From Catenuloplanes niger (GTDB lineage Bacteria; Actinomycetota; Actinomycetes; Mycobacteriales; Micromonosporaceae), in assembly GCF_031458255.1 (NCBI RefSeq), contig NZ_JAVDYC010000001.1:8976501-9040500 (forward strand): DNA of 64,000 nucleotides, read 5' to 3'. Within the stretch, counting starts at the first letter, position 1, and each line of letters begins with the position of its first letter. Both the position numbers and the translations under genes were made by a program. The notes under the pieces were generated by a model. That model saw only the letters and a program-made list of their open reading frames with translations, searched no databases and had not been told where the DNA came from. Below, one piece after another: positions 1 through 9,327 of the stretch.

Positions 1-618
1 GGCCAGCGCGGCCTCCTCCGCCTCGGCCAGCCGCCGCAGGTCGGGCACCGGCGGGGACCCGGCCGAGCTGTGGGCGCGCACCGCCAGCAGCGTCGCACCT
101 CGCGCCGCCGCCTCGGCGAAGGCCAGGCCCACCGCCTGTTCGCCACCGGGGGAGCCGTCCGTGCCGACGACGACCGGCCCGGCGCCGGGGTCGGCGTCGG
201 ACCGTCCGCGGACGATCACCACCGGCCGGTCCGCGTGTGCCGCCACCCGCTGGCCCACCGAGCCGAGCAGCAGGCTGGCGAACCCGCCACGGCCGCGGTT
301 GCCGACCACGACCAGCCGAGCGGACGAACGGCCCAGCAGCGCCGGGACCGTCTCCCCGACCACCACCTCGGCGCACACCGGCAGGCCGGGAGCGGTCTCC
401 CGCGCGGCACGCTCCGCCTCGGCGGCGATCCGTCTGGCGTGCGCGTCCACTCCCTCCCGGTACTCGACCGCGCCGGCGAAGCGGTCGGCCAGCCAGCCGA
501 AGTCGTAGGCGTGCACGACACGCAGGTGCACGTCGTCCCGGCGCGCCTGGCGTGCCGCCCACCGGACGGCGGCCCGGCCGTGCGTGGAGCCGTCCGTGCC
601 CACCACGATCTCATCCAT
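1..618 (-). CDS. Tandem universal stress protein (C-terminus off the window)
   Basis: Universal stress protein with two Usp domains, cytoplasmic, probably nucleotide-binding. The reading frame is open from ATG at 618 to the left edge, so 206 codons are visible and the C-terminus is missing. Domain 1 starts MDEIVVGTDGS and carries the ATP-binding signature VGNRGRGGFASLLLGS (G-2x-G-9x-GS) near residues 105-120. Domain 2 begins near residue 145 with VVVGTDGSPGG. A GGAGG ribosome binding site precedes the ATG. A DosR-like box lies 50-63 bases upstream. Tandem Usp proteins are classic members of hypoxia/dormancy regulons in actinobacteria, which fits the neighbourhood. Confidence 0.9.
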   Translation of the reverse strand, partial: MDEIVVGTDGSTHGRAAVRWAARQARRDDVHLRVVHAYDFGWLADRFAGAVEYREGVDAHARRIAAEAERAARETAPGLPVCAEVVVGETVPALLGRSSARLVVVGNRGRGGFASLLLGSVGQRVAAHADRPVVIVRGRSDADPGAGPVVVGTDGSPGGEQAVGLAFAEAAARGATLLAVRAHSSAGSPPVPDLRRLAEAEEAALA

Positions 619-667
619 CGACGTCCACCTCCGCCTTCACCGTCCGCCGGCGGTGACCCGGCGGACA

Positions 668-681
668 GGGGCGTTCGTCCC
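668..681 (-). promoter_or_regulatory. DosR/DevR-like box upstream of the tandem Usp gene
   Basis: On the minus strand the site reads GGGACGAACGCCCC, matching the core GGGAC-N4-GNCCC used by DosR/DevR. It lies 50 bases before the Usp start. One of several such sites in the first 17 kb. Assignment is by motif only. Confidence 0.5.
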
Positions 682-767
682 GGAGCCGCCGCACCGGTCG
701 GCCCTGCCGTTGCGAAGGCGTGCGGCGCCGGCCACGCCGGCCGTACCGGCGAAGGTGGTGGCGGGAT

Positions 768-2144
768 TCATGACCGCTGTCGCAGGGTGTGCGAGACTCC
801 GCCGGTGCGGGCGCCGGGGTCCAGCACCGTCCAGTCCTTGCACATGCCGGCCATCATCACCGGCAGGTCCGGGAACCGGCCGGCGTCGGCCTGGACGGTG
901 ATGCTCAGCCGGCCGGCGTACGACATCGCCAGAACGGACACGGCCAGGTTCCCCGCCAGGCTCCCGACCGGCACGATGTCCTGGACCGGCAAACCGAGCA
1001 CCCGGACCGGCTCCGCGGGACCGATCAGGTCGCTCTCCACCAGGTTGACCAGGTGCTGGTGCAGCGCGAACCAGCGAGCCACACCGAGCCGGGACAGCAG
1101 CGTCAGCAGCCGGTTGCCGGCGTCGGCCGCCTGCTCGCGCTTGGCCCGGCCGGTCTCGCGGGCGATCTCCCGCAGCCGGGCACCCGGATCCGGCTCACAG
1201 ACCGGAAGCCGCACCAGGAACCCGCCGGCCCGGTTGCCGGTCGCCGGCCCGGCCGCGTTCCCCGGGCGCAGCGACACCGCGACCGAGGTGTGCAGCCGGA
1301 CACCGTCCACCGGCTCGTGCCGCCCCCGCAACAACGCGCGGAGCCCACCCGTGGCCAGCGCCAGCACGAGATCGTTGATGGTGGCACCGTGCCGGTGCGC
1401 GGCCCGGCGTGCGTCGGCCAGGTCGACCCGCAGCACGGCCAGCCGGTGCTCACGCCCGACCGGCCCGTTCAGCGACGTCCGCGGTGCGCCCCGGGCCCGG
1501 CGAAGGATCCCGGCCGCCGGCCACCGGCCGCCCGGCCACCGTGCCCGGATCCGCCGGCTGCGCGGGTCGTCCCGGATCGGGTTCCGCCGGCACCGTACGT
1601 TGTCCAGGACCACGTCTCGCCACGGCGGCGCGGGTTCCGGCAGCCATGGCGCCGTGGATTCCGGGCCGTTCAGCAGGGCCGAGACCAGCCGGATCGCGCC
1701 GAGGCCGTCGGTCACCACGTGGTGCAGGACGAGGACGACCGCGACGGCCTCGCCGGCCGGCCCGGTGACCAGCCACAGGCGCCACAGCGGATGCGCGCGG
1801 TCCAGCAGCGGCATCATCAGGCGTTCGGTGAGCCGCAGCAACGCCGGTTCGTCACCGGGCGGCGGCGCGGCGACCTGGTGCACGTGCCGCGCGACCGCGA
1901 AGTCCGGGTCGTCGATCCACAGCGGCCGGCCGCCCGGGGACCACGGCCGATGGATGATCTGCCGCAGTCGGGGTGCCGCCGCCAGCCGCCGCTCGACCCG
2001 TGCACGCAGCGCGGCCAGCGGCACGTGGGAGCGCCGGCCCGGGGCCAGCACCGCCAGCGCCGCCATGTGCATCGGCGTCCGTGGCGACTCGACCGCGAGG
2101 TTGAGCAGATCCTCCGCGGTCAGACGCGGATATCGGCTGCTCAT
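768..2144 (-). CDS. WS/DGAT-family acyltransferase
   Basis: Wax ester synthase/acyl-CoA:diacylglycerol acyltransferase family (458 aa, the family's usual length), which transfers acyl groups from acyl-CoA to alcohols or diacylglycerol at the membrane. The active-site motif HHVVTDG is at residues 141-147. The PLDRAHPLW-type segment lies just before it, and the C-terminal conserved ND motif appears as TINDLVLALATGG. The start is ATG (MSSRYPRLTAEDLL). Mycobacterial relatives such as tgs1 are induced in dormancy. Here a weak DosR-like sequence (GGGGCGTGCGGCCC, 2177-2190) lies 33 bases upstream. The actual acceptor alcohol cannot be told from sequence. Confidence 0.9.
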   Translation of the reverse strand: MSSRYPRLTAEDLLNLAVESPRTPMHMAALAVLAPGRRSHVPLAALRARVERRLAAAPRLRQIIHRPWSPGGRPLWIDDPDFAVARHVHQVAAPPPGDEPALLRLTERLMMPLLDRAHPLWRLWLVTGPAGEAVAVVLVLHHVVTDGLGAIRLVSALLNGPESTAPWLPEPAPPWRDVVLDNVRCRRNPIRDDPRSRRIRARWPGGRWPAAGILRRARGAPRTSLNGPVGREHRLAVLRVDLADARRAAHRHGATINDLVLALATGGLRALLRGRHEPVDGVRLHTSVAVSLRPGNAAGPATGNRAGGFLVRLPVCEPDPGARLREIARETGRAKREQAADAGNRLLTLLSRLGVARWFALHQHLVNLVESDLIGPAEPVRVLGLPVQDIVPVGSLAGNLAVSVLAMSYAGRLSITVQADAGRFPDLPVMMAGMCKDWTVLDPGARTGGVSHTLRQRS

Positions 2145-2176
2145 CGGATCCCTCCTCGGTGGCCGGCGGCGCCGGC

Positions 2177-2190
2177 GGGGCGTGCGGCCC
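2177..2190 (-). promoter_or_regulatory. Weak DosR-like box upstream of the WS/DGAT gene
   Basis: GGGGCGTGCGGCCC matches GGG-N-C-N4-G-N-CCC except that G replaces the key A/T. It is placed 33-46 bases before the acyltransferase start. It overlaps a GC-rich inverted repeat, so it could be chance. Confidence 0.25.
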
Positions 2191-2216
2191 CGCCGGAGCC
2201 GCCGGGTGGGTGGGGG

Positions 2217-3575
2217 TCATCGGCACCGGATACCGGGGACGAGATCACGCATGAACACGTCCTCGTGGCCGTTGGTGTCGGCGAGGACCAGGCCGGTGTC
2301 CTCGGAACTGAAGCCGATGTGCCGGCCGTCCGCGCTGATGTCGACGGGGTTGGCTCCGGTCTCGTACGTCACCTGCCTGCCGCCGGTGGAGACGCTGACC
2401 CGGATCGTCGTCGTGGTGGCCCGGTCGTGCACGAACACGTCACCGACACCGTTGGTGTCGGCGGGGACCAGGTTGGACGCGGACGACGTGAACGCCACGT
2501 AGCGGCCGTCGCCGCTGATGGCCACGCGGACGCTGCCGTTGTCGGCCTGCTCACCGGTGCTCGACGCGCTGACCCGGGTGGTCCGGCCCGCGAGCAGCTC
2601 GCGGACGAAGATGTCTCCGACGCCGTTGGTGTCACGGGGCACCAGGTCCGACGCGGACGACCAGAACGCCACGGAACGGCCGTCCGGGCTGATCGCGGGA
2701 TCGCCGCTGCGCTCGTTGCCCGAGCTCGCGCTCAACGAGACGCTGACCAGGCGGGTGGTGCCGGTCAGCCGGTCCCGGACGAACGCGTCCGCCGCGTCGT
2801 TGACGTCGCCCGGCACCAGATTGTCTGCCAGCGACGCGAAGACGATGAAACGGCCGTCGTAGCTGAGCTGCGGGTGATAGCTGTGCCAGTTCCCCTGGGT
2901 GCCGTCGGTGGACGCGCTCACGCGTGTCGTCGTCGAGGTGACCAGGTCGCGGACGTACACGTCCATGGCGACGTTGTTCTCACCCGGGACCAGGTCGGAC
3001 GCCCAGGAGGTGAAGGCGACGAACCGGCCGTTCCCACTGATGCCCGCCCCGGAACTCTCGTAGTCCGCCTGAGCGCCGCCCGAGGAGACGCTGACCCTGT
3101 TGGTCGTTCCGGTGATGAGGTCCCGCACGAAGACGTCCGAAACGCCGTTGGTGTCCTCCGGCACCAGATCGGACGCGTATGACGTGAACGCCACGTACCT
3201 GCCGTCGGCGCTGATGCCGTCGACGTAGCTCGACCCGTTCGCTGGTTCTCCGCCGACGGCGGCGCTGACCCGCGTGACCCGGCCGCTGCTCCGATCGCGT
3301 ACGAACACGCCTACGCCCGCGTCGTCGTCGGCGGAGATCAGGTTGGTCGCGCCCGAGGTGAACGCGACATGGCGACCGGTGGCGCTCAGCCGGGGGTTGA
3401 TGCTCGGCCCGTCGGTCTGGAGGTTCCGGTCGGTCACGCTCACCCGGCACGTCACCCCCTCGGACGCGGAGCCGTCCACCGCCCCCGCCGGAGCGGCCGG
3501 CACGGCGGCGATCTGCAGCACGATGGCGACGGCCGACAGAACCTTCCAGCCGGCGCCGATGCCCGTCGACAACAT
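2217..3575 (-). CDS. Secreted TolB/PD40-like beta-propeller protein
   Basis: Predicted exported beta-propeller of 452 aa. The first ~35 residues form a signal peptide with a hydrophobic core and an Ala-rich cleavage region (AAPAGAVDG). The rest is six to seven repeats of about 58 residues with a recurrent pattern of S-x-DGRYVAFTSxASDLVP, DTNG-x-DVFVRD, then TTRVS, typical of PD40/WD40-like TolB propellers. I chose the ATG at 3575 over the GTG at 3584 because AGAGGTG sits at good spacing before it. A DosR-like box lies 72 bases upstream. Function is unknown; such proteins are usually surface or periplasmic-type scaffolds. Confidence 0.8.
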   Translation of the reverse strand: MLSTGIGAGWKVLSAVAIVLQIAAVPAAPAGAVDGSASEGVTCRVSVTDRNLQTDGPSINPRLSATGRHVAFTSGATNLISADDDAGVGVFVRDRSSGRVTRVSAAVGGEPANGSSYVDGISADGRYVAFTSYASDLVPEDTNGVSDVFVRDLITGTTNRVSVSSGGAQADYESSGAGISGNGRFVAFTSWASDLVPGENNVAMDVYVRDLVTSTTTRVSASTDGTQGNWHSYHPQLSYDGRFIVFASLADNLVPGDVNDAADAFVRDRLTGTTRLVSVSLSASSGNERSGDPAISPDGRSVAFWSSASDLVPRDTNGVGDIFVRELLAGRTTRVSASSTGEQADNGSVRVAISGDGRYVAFTSSASNLVPADTNGVGDVFVHDRATTTTIRVSVSTGGRQVTYETGANPVDISADGRHIGFSSEDTGLVLADTNGHEDVFMRDLVPGIRCR

Positions 3576-3646
3576 AGTGATCACCTCTGCTCGATGCGCT
3601 GATTCCCGGTCGAGGTCATTGACCCGCCCGGTGCTCGGTTGCCGAA

Positions 3647-3660
3647 GAGCCGAAGGTCCC
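3647..3660 (-). promoter_or_regulatory. DosR/DevR-like box upstream of the propeller gene
   Basis: On the minus strand the site reads GGGACCTTCGGCTC, one base off the GGGACCTTCGGCCC form found at 10055 and 13845. It is 72 bases before the ATG of the propeller gene. Confidence 0.5.
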
Positions 3661-3802
3661 GGTTTCTGACCGGCGAGGATGGGCCCTCACCGGCACGAGG
3701 GACATAGGGACAACATCCACCGCCCGCAGAGGACCTCGGCTACCTCGCGCCGGGCCGTGTTCTACCGGCGGCAGGACGCACACCACCCCGTCATTGCAGG
3801 GG

Positions 3803-4063
3803 TCATCGTGCGACGTCCTGCCGGGCGAGGTGGCCGGCGAGCAGTTCGGCGACGTCATCGGCGGCGGGTACGCGGCCGGCCACCAGCAACCGTTCGTCGA
3901 CGACCAGCGCCGGTGTGTTCAGCACACCGAAGGCGGCGATCTGGGCGTAATCGGTGACGTGACCGATCGTGGCCCGGAGACCGAGCCGGGCCAGCGCGGC
4001 GTGGACGGCGTCCTCCATCGCGGCGCAGGAGGCACAGCCCGGACCGAGAATCTTGATGATCAT
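3803..4063 (-). CDS. Small thioredoxin-fold protein (CASC redox motif)
   Basis: An 86-residue protein of the thioredoxin_3 / MTH895 redox-disulfide family: beta strand MIIKILGPG, then the CxxC motif CASC at residues 11-14, and the cis-Pro segment NTPALVVDE. These proteins act in the cytoplasm as small dithiol/disulfide carriers. The gene follows the permease by 12 bases on the same strand, a pairing (DUF318/ArsP permease plus small thioredoxin) seen widely in bacteria. The two probably share the DosR-like promoter in front of the permease. The substrate is unknown. Confidence 0.85.
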   Translation of the reverse strand: MIIKILGPGCASCAAMEDAVHAALARLGLRATIGHVTDYAQIAAFGVLNTPALVVDERLLVAGRVPAADDVAELLAGHLARQDVAR

Positions 4064-4075
4064 GGTGCTTTCCTC

Positions 4076-5116
4076 TCAGAGCATGGCGTTGAACAGGTAG
4101 CCGACGGCGAGGATGCCGGTGGCGACGACGGCGACGAACGCGGCCAGCAGGCGTGGGCGCAGCACGCGGCGGAGCAGGATCAGCTCGGGCAGGCTGAGCG
4201 CGACCGTGCTCATCATGAACGCCAGCAGCGTGCCCATCGCCAGTCCCTTGGCATGCAGGGCCTCGACCATCGGCAGGATGCCGGCGGCGTTGGAGTAGAG
4301 CGGTACGCCGACGGCCACCGCGATCAGCGGTGCGAACGGGTTGCCGGGCCCGGCATAGCGGGTGAAGAACGCCTCCGGCACCCAGCCGTGGATGACCGCG
4401 CCGAGTGCGATACCGGCCAGGAGATACGGCCAGATCCGGTGCAGCGTCGCGCGGGCCTCGTCGCGGCCGATCCGCATGCGCTGGGCCCAGCTCGGTCGTG
4501 CGCCCGGACCGGCTACGCCAGGCACCGTGATGCTCAGCACGAACGGCTCGACCCACCGATCGGCGCGCAGCCGGCCGAGCAGCCAGCCGGCGACGATCGC
4601 GATCAGCAACCCGGACCCCACGTACAGCGCGGCGATTCTGAATCCGAAGAGACCGTAGAGCAGCACCACGGCGACCTCGTTGACCAGCGGACTGGCGATC
4701 AGGAAGGACATGGTGACGCCGAGCGGCACGCCGGCGGCAAGGAATCCGATGAACGCGGGCACCGCGGAGCAGGAGCAGAACGGGGTGAGCACCCCCAGCC
4801 CGGCGGCCAGTACGTTGCCCGCGCCCGCGCGTCTGCCGTCCAGCAGCGCGCGGGTGCGTTCCAGCGGGACGTAGCTGCGCAGGACCGCGACCGCGAAGAT
4901 GATTCCGGCCAGCAACAGCGTGATCTTCACGGTGTCGGCGAGGAAGAAATGCACGGCCGAGCCCGCCCGCGTGTCCGCGCGCAGGCCCCACCAGCCGTAG
5001 ACGACGGCGTCCCACAGCGGACCGTTGACGAGCAGCGCGGCCGTCCAGCACACAGTGGCCAGGACGGCTGAGCCGGCGTGGCGCAGTGAGACGGCAGTGA
5101 CGACTGGTGTGCTCAC
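4076..5116 (-). CDS. DUF318/ArsP-YraQ-type permease
   Basis: Integral membrane permease of 346 aa with about eight hydrophobic segments and the family hallmark PFCSCSAVP in the first half (LTPFCSCSAVPAFIGFL), followed by PLGVTMSFLIASPLVNE. ArsP and YraQ-type permeases move organoarsenicals or unknown thiol-reactive solutes; the substrate here is not known. The start is GTG 5116 (VSTPVVTAV), preceded by GAGGAAGA. Upstream in-frame extension is Arg/Pro-rich and overlaps a DosR-like box, so it is not coding. The gene is the first of a pair with the CASC thioredoxin. Confidence 0.85.
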   Translation of the reverse strand: MSTPVVTAVSLRHAGSAVLATVCWTAALLVNGPLWDAVVYGWWGLRADTRAGSAVHFFLADTVKITLLLAGIIFAVAVLRSYVPLERTRALLDGRRAGAGNVLAAGLGVLTPFCSCSAVPAFIGFLAAGVPLGVTMSFLIASPLVNEVAVVLLYGLFGFRIAALYVGSGLLIAIVAGWLLGRLRADRWVEPFVLSITVPGVAGPGARPSWAQRMRIGRDEARATLHRIWPYLLAGIALGAVIHGWVPEAFFTRYAGPGNPFAPLIAVAVGVPLYSNAAGILPMVEALHAKGLAMGTLLAFMMSTVALSLPELILLRRVLRPRLLAAFVAVVATGILAVGYLFNAML

Positions 5117-5150
5117 CCGCTCATCGTCTTCCTCTGACCCGGTGTGCCCA

Positions 5151-5164
5151 GGGGCGAAGGTCCC
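5151..5164 (-). promoter_or_regulatory. DosR/DevR-like box upstream of permease-thioredoxin
   Basis: On the minus strand it reads GGGACCTTCGCCCC, a full match to GGGAC-N4-GNCCC. It lies 35-48 bases before the GTG start of the permease, a normal activator position. Confidence 0.5.
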
Positions 5165-5217
5165 GGCGTGGGCCGATCGGCCCCGCAGTCGTCGGCGGCC
5201 CCGGGCCAGCGTGGGAC

Positions 5218-5452
5218 ATGGCCGGTGCCGTACCGGTCGTCGAGGACGACCGGCAGCTGCGCGAACTGGTCCGGCGCCATCTGCAGCGGGCCGGGCACAC
5301 GGTGCACAGCACGGGCTCCGGCCCGGCGGCGATCGGTCGTTGCGGCTGGGCCGCATCGTGCAGGATCTCGCCGACCTGTCCGCAGCTGAATCGGCCGTGG
5401 CTGGACGCGGTCGTGCGGGTGGCCGACACCGGGCCGGCCGTCACCGTCGCAC
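5218..5452 (+). pseudogene. Remnant of a two-component system (receiver plus kinase pieces)
   Basis: From ATG 5218 the frame reads like the start of an OmpR-type receiver domain (PVVEDDRQLRELVRRHL, then RAGHTVHSTGSGPAAI). It then breaks. One frame over, RLGRIVQDLADLSAAESA resembles the second HisKA helix of a sensor kinase, and the first frame resumes with VVRVADTGP, an ATPase G1-box-like stretch. The order (regulator N-terminus, kinase HisKA, kinase ATPase) with everything between missing suggests large internal deletions in a former regulator-kinase operon. It lies between the permease and tauE-like genes and is surely nonfunctional. Confidence 0.6.
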
Positions 5453-6310
5453 ACCGCCGGCGGCGGCCCGGCGGCGCAGGCCGGTGAGGACCACGCCGAC
5501 GATGCCGGTCGCGAGCACGCCGATCGATGCCCACTGCGCCGGCGGGCTCCAGCAGCGGTCCGGCAGCTGCCCGGCGAGGACGAGGACACCCATCACCACC
5601 ACGAGCCAGCCGAACGCCGCACGCAGCGTGGTTGCCGGGACGCGGCCGGACAGGCGTGCGCCGAGCAGGCTGCCGGTGACGGCGGCGGCGGTGACGGCGG
5701 CGGCCGTACCCCAGGGAATCTGCACGCTGGACAGGTGCCCGGCGAGTCCGGCCGCCGACTGTGCGGCGATGACGAGCAGGGACGTGCCGATGGCGACCGG
5801 CATGGTCAGTCCGCCGAGCAGCACGAGCGCCGGCACGATCAGGAAGCCGCCGCCGGCACCGAGTAGTCCGGCGACCAGTCCGGTGGCCGTGCCGGTGAGC
5901 ACCGTGCGCCATGCCGGTGACGGCCGGACCGGGCGACCCGGCGCGGCGGGCCGCCCGCGGAGCATCGCGATCGCGGTGGCCAGCATCAGCAGCGCGAAGC
6001 CCGTGAGCAGCACCGCGTCCGGGATTGTGCCGGAGATCCGGCCCCCGGTGTAGGCCCCGGCCATGCCGGCCGTACCGAAGAGCAGACCGGTACGCCAGCG
6101 CACCCGCCCGGCCAGCGCGTGTGGGACCACGCCGATCGCCGCGGTGACGCTCACGACCAGTAGTGACGTGGCGATCGCCGGTTTGGCCGGCAGCCCGGCC
6201 AGGTAGACCAGCAGCGGTACCGCCAGGATCGACCCGCCGCCGCCGAGCAGGCCGAGGCTGACACCGATGCCGGCGGCCAGGACCACGGTGACCGTGAGCA
6301 TCACGGTCAC
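5441..6310 (-). CDS. TauE/SafE-type sulfite/organosulfonate exporter
   Basis: Membrane protein of the TauE/SafE family with two homologous halves, each opening with a glycine-rich helix: GVSLGLLGGGGSILAVPLL and GLVAGLLGAGGGFLIVPAL. The family exports sulfite or related sulfur anions. The GTG at 6310 overlaps the stop of the MBL-rhodanese gene in a GTGA; GTG 6304 and ATG 6301 are alternative starts in the same frame. The overlap indicates translational coupling. TauE next to rhodanese and an MBL persulfide dioxygenase-like enzyme matches the staphylococcal cst operon, where sulfite made from persulfide is exported. Confidence 0.88.
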   Translation of the reverse strand: MTVMLTVTVVLAAGIGVSLGLLGGGGSILAVPLLVYLAGLPAKPAIATSLLVVSVTAAIGVVPHALAGRVRWRTGLLFGTAGMAGAYTGGRISGTIPDAVLLTGFALLMLATAIAMLRGRPAAPGRPVRPSPAWRTVLTGTATGLVAGLLGAGGGFLIVPALVLLGGLTMPVAIGTSLLVIAAQSAAGLAGHLSSVQIPWGTAAAVTAAAVTGSLLGARLSGRVPATTLRAAFGWLVVVMGVLVLAGQLPDRCWSPPAQWASIGVLATGIVGVVLTGLRRRAAAGGVRR

Positions 6311-7662
6311 CGGTGGTCCAGCGGCAGTCCGGCGGCCGGGGCGTTGGCGAAGTCGTCGTCGACGGCGACCACCCGGTGGCCGGCCGCGGCCAGGAGCGAG
6401 GCGGCGATCGACGCGCGGTAACCGGCGGCGCAGTGCACCCACACCTCGTCGCGTGGTACCTCGCCGATGCGGCGGGGCAGCTCGTGCAGCGGGATGTGCA
6501 CGGCGCCGTCGATACGCGCCTCGCCCGCCTCGAGGTTCCTCCGGACGTCGAGTACGACGACGGTCCGGTGGTGTCGTACCCGGCCCAGATCGGCGAACGT
6601 GGCGCGCGGGAAGGTCGCCGGATCACCGTCGGCCACCCACCCGGCCGGTCCGCCGGTGGCCTGTGCGGCGGGCCGGTCGATGCCGATGCGGACCAGCTCA
6701 CGCTGTGCCTCAGCGATCTGTTCGGGAGTCTCGGCGAGCAACGTGAGCGGCGCATCCCAGGGAATGAGCCAGCCCAGGTACGTGGCGAAGCTGCCGTCCA
6801 GTCCGATGTTCAGCGTGCCGGCGACGTGCCCGGCCGCGAACGCGACGCGGTGGCGCAGGTCGACGACCCACTCGCCGGCGGCGATCGAGGCGCGGATGCC
6901 GTCGGCGTCGGCGCGCCGTGGCGGGCTCAGGTCCGGGGCGGCCGGGCCGGCGGCGTTGGCCGGTGCCATGTGCGCGTAGTAGGCGGGCCAGGCATCCAGG
7001 CCGGCCAGTAGATCGGCGACGAAGTCCTGCTCGGCGCGGGTCAGAGCCGGGTTGGCGCGTTTCTCGGCGCCGATGGTGGAGGCGGCTGCGTCGGCCTGGG
7101 TGGCGGCGCAGAAGCTGCCGAAGCCGTGGGTCGGATAGACGCCGGCGGTGTCCGGCAGTTCGGCCAGCCGGTGCACCGAGCGGTACTGATGGTGGACCAG
7201 GTCGTGGGTGTGGCCGGGGCCGAGCAGGTCGGGTCGGCCGACCGCGCCGTACAGCAGCGAGCCGCCGGAGAAGACCGCCACGGGTACGCCCGCCACCTCC
7301 AGCGCGTACGACAGGTGGGTGAACGTGTGGCCGGGCGTCGCGAGGACGCGGACCCGCAGCGTCTCCCCGACGTCGATCACGTCGCCGTCCCGGATCGGAA
7401 CGCGGGCGAAGGACACGGGATCCGCCGCGTTGACGTGGTATGCCGCCCCGGTCTTCTCGGCCAGCGCGTGACCGCCGGTGACGTAGTCGTTGTGGATGTG
7501 CGTCTCGAAGACGTGGGTGATGCGGATCCGCTCGGTGGCGGCGAGGTCGAGCACCCGGTCGATGTCGCGCTGCGGGTCGACGACGAACGCTGCGCTGCCG
7601 TCGTGCACGAGGTAACTGCGGTCGCCGAGTGTGGGTGTGTCGATGGACAGAATCCGGAACAC
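6307..7662 (-). CDS. MBL-fold hydrolase/persulfide dioxygenase-like protein with two rhodanese domains
   Basis: A 451-residue fusion. The N-terminal metallo-beta-lactamase domain carries THIHNDYVTGG (metal ligands H55, H57, D59) and ATPGHTFTHLSY, as in persulfide dioxygenases. A first rhodanese domain (about 265-350) lacks a catalytic Cys. A second (about 360-451) has the active loop HCAAGYRAS with Cys near 411. Related enzymes (CstB, ETHE1) oxidise glutathione or protein persulfides to sulfite/thiosulfate. The gene follows the single-domain rhodanese by 15 bases and overlaps tauE, so the three form one operon controlled from the 7996-8185 operator region. Confidence 0.9.
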   Translation of the reverse strand: MFRILSIDTPTLGDRSYLVHDGSAAFVVDPQRDIDRVLDLAATERIRITHVFETHIHNDYVTGGHALAEKTGAAYHVNAADPVSFARVPIRDGDVIDVGETLRVRVLATPGHTFTHLSYALEVAGVPVAVFSGGSLLYGAVGRPDLLGPGHTHDLVHHQYRSVHRLAELPDTAGVYPTHGFGSFCAATQADAAASTIGAEKRANPALTRAEQDFVADLLAGLDAWPAYYAHMAPANAAGPAAPDLSPPRRADADGIRASIAAGEWVVDLRHRVAFAAGHVAGTLNIGLDGSFATYLGWLIPWDAPLTLLAETPEQIAEAQRELVRIGIDRPAAQATGGPAGWVADGDPATFPRATFADLGRVRHHRTVVVLDVRRNLEAGEARIDGAVHIPLHELPRRIGEVPRDEVWVHCAAGYRASIAASLLAAAGHRVVAVDDDFANAPAAGLPLDHR

Positions 7663-7677
7663 GGTACGGCCTCCGGC

Positions 7678-8455
<778 letters not shown>

Positions 8456-8496
8456 CCCCGCTCGCCCGCTGCGGGTGACGTCGTCGGCCGCAGCCG

Positions 8497-8531
8497 CACG
8501 GCGGGGGCGGCGGACCGTCCCCGCCGCCGTG
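8497..8531. terminator. GC-rich hairpin between convergent genes
   Basis: CACGGCGG ... CCGCCGTG arms with an inner GGG/CCC pairing, just past the cstR-like stop and before the DUF2202 stop. Probably a shared terminator; the stem has a bulge. Confidence 0.4.
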
Positions 8532-8535
8532 GCGC

Positions 8536-9219
8536 CTACCGAGCTGCCCAGCGGGTGAACGCGGCCAGTTGCCGCTCCGAGGCCGCGAGCAGGTTCGTGT
8601 ACGCCTGCGTGACGTCCGGGGCGGTCAGCCCGTCCCGGGCGGCCCGCAGGGCGGCGATGTCGTCGCGTTCCACCCGCTGACCGACGGCCAGGGCCGCGGC
8701 CAGACTCCGCCCGCCCCGGGCCAGCAAACCGTCGTAGACGCCTTGGACCACGCCGTCACTGAACGAGCCGGCCGGCCGCTCGGTGGTCGGGTCCGCGACG
8801 CCGTAACGGCGCAGCAGCACCCGGATGGCGTCCAGGTGCCGGGCCTCGGCCGCGACGAAGTGGTCGAAGACGGCAGCGTCGTAGCTGATGGCGAACGCCG
8901 CGTACAGGTCGTGCGCGAGCTTCTCCTCCTGCGCCATCGAGGCCAGCGTGGTCTTCTGCGCCGCGGTGAGAGTGCCCTGCGCGGCGGTGATCGCCTGCCG
9001 TGGGCAGGCACCGTCGCCACGACCGAGCCCGTAACCCATGTCGTGACCGAGCCCGGCCCCGTAACCCATGCCGTGCCCCGGGCCGGCGGTCGCGGTCCCC
9101 GCCGGGCCGGGACCGGACGGGCCGTTGCCGGCCAGAGCCGGAACCGCGACCGCCGGACCACCCAGCATCAGCGCCCCAGCCGTCACGAACGTGGCCGTAC
9201 GGTGAATGACGATCCTCAT
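8536..9219 (-). CDS. Secreted DUF2202 (ferritin-like) protein
   Basis: A 227-residue exported protein. Residues 1-32 look like a signal peptide (ALMLGGPAVAVPALA). Next comes a Gly/Met/His-rich linker with two copies of a GHGMGYG / GHDMGYG unit. The DUF2202 domain follows from about residue 75, with ferritin-like helices bearing EEKLAHDLY, EARHLDAI and VERDDI, the usual Glu/His metal-ligand pattern. The function of DUF2202 is not established; metal binding is inferred. ATG 9219 has RBS AAGGAAGGAG. Upstream, a lone half-site GATACCCC resembles the nearby CstR operators but lacks its second arm. Confidence 0.85.
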   Translation of the reverse strand: MRIVIHRTATFVTAGALMLGGPAVAVPALAGNGPSGPGPAGTATAGPGHGMGYGAGLGHDMGYGLGRGDGACPRQAITAAQGTLTAAQKTTLASMAQEEKLAHDLYAAFAISYDAAVFDHFVAAEARHLDAIRVLLRRYGVADPTTERPAGSFSDGVVQGVYDGLLARGGRSLAAALAVGQRVERDDIAALRAARDGLTAPDVTQAYTNLLAASERQLAAFTRWAAR

Positions 9220-9327
9220 GGCCTGCTCCTTCCTTCGCTGTCTGATACCCCTCGGTCGCGCACTGCCGTGACGACGGCGTGCAGCCGGTGCGCAGACCGA
9301 GTGGACAACCACCGCCAGGCGCGCTGA

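Noticed and set aside
70-3182. Two long plus-strand frames of about 800 codons
   Set aside because: They are shadows of the Usp, WS/DGAT and propeller genes; composition is Arg/Pro/Ala-rich and no family pattern appears.
9243-9254. GATACCCC half-site upstream of the DUF2202 gene as a fourth CstR operator
   Set aside because: The second arm is absent, so dimer binding is unlikely.
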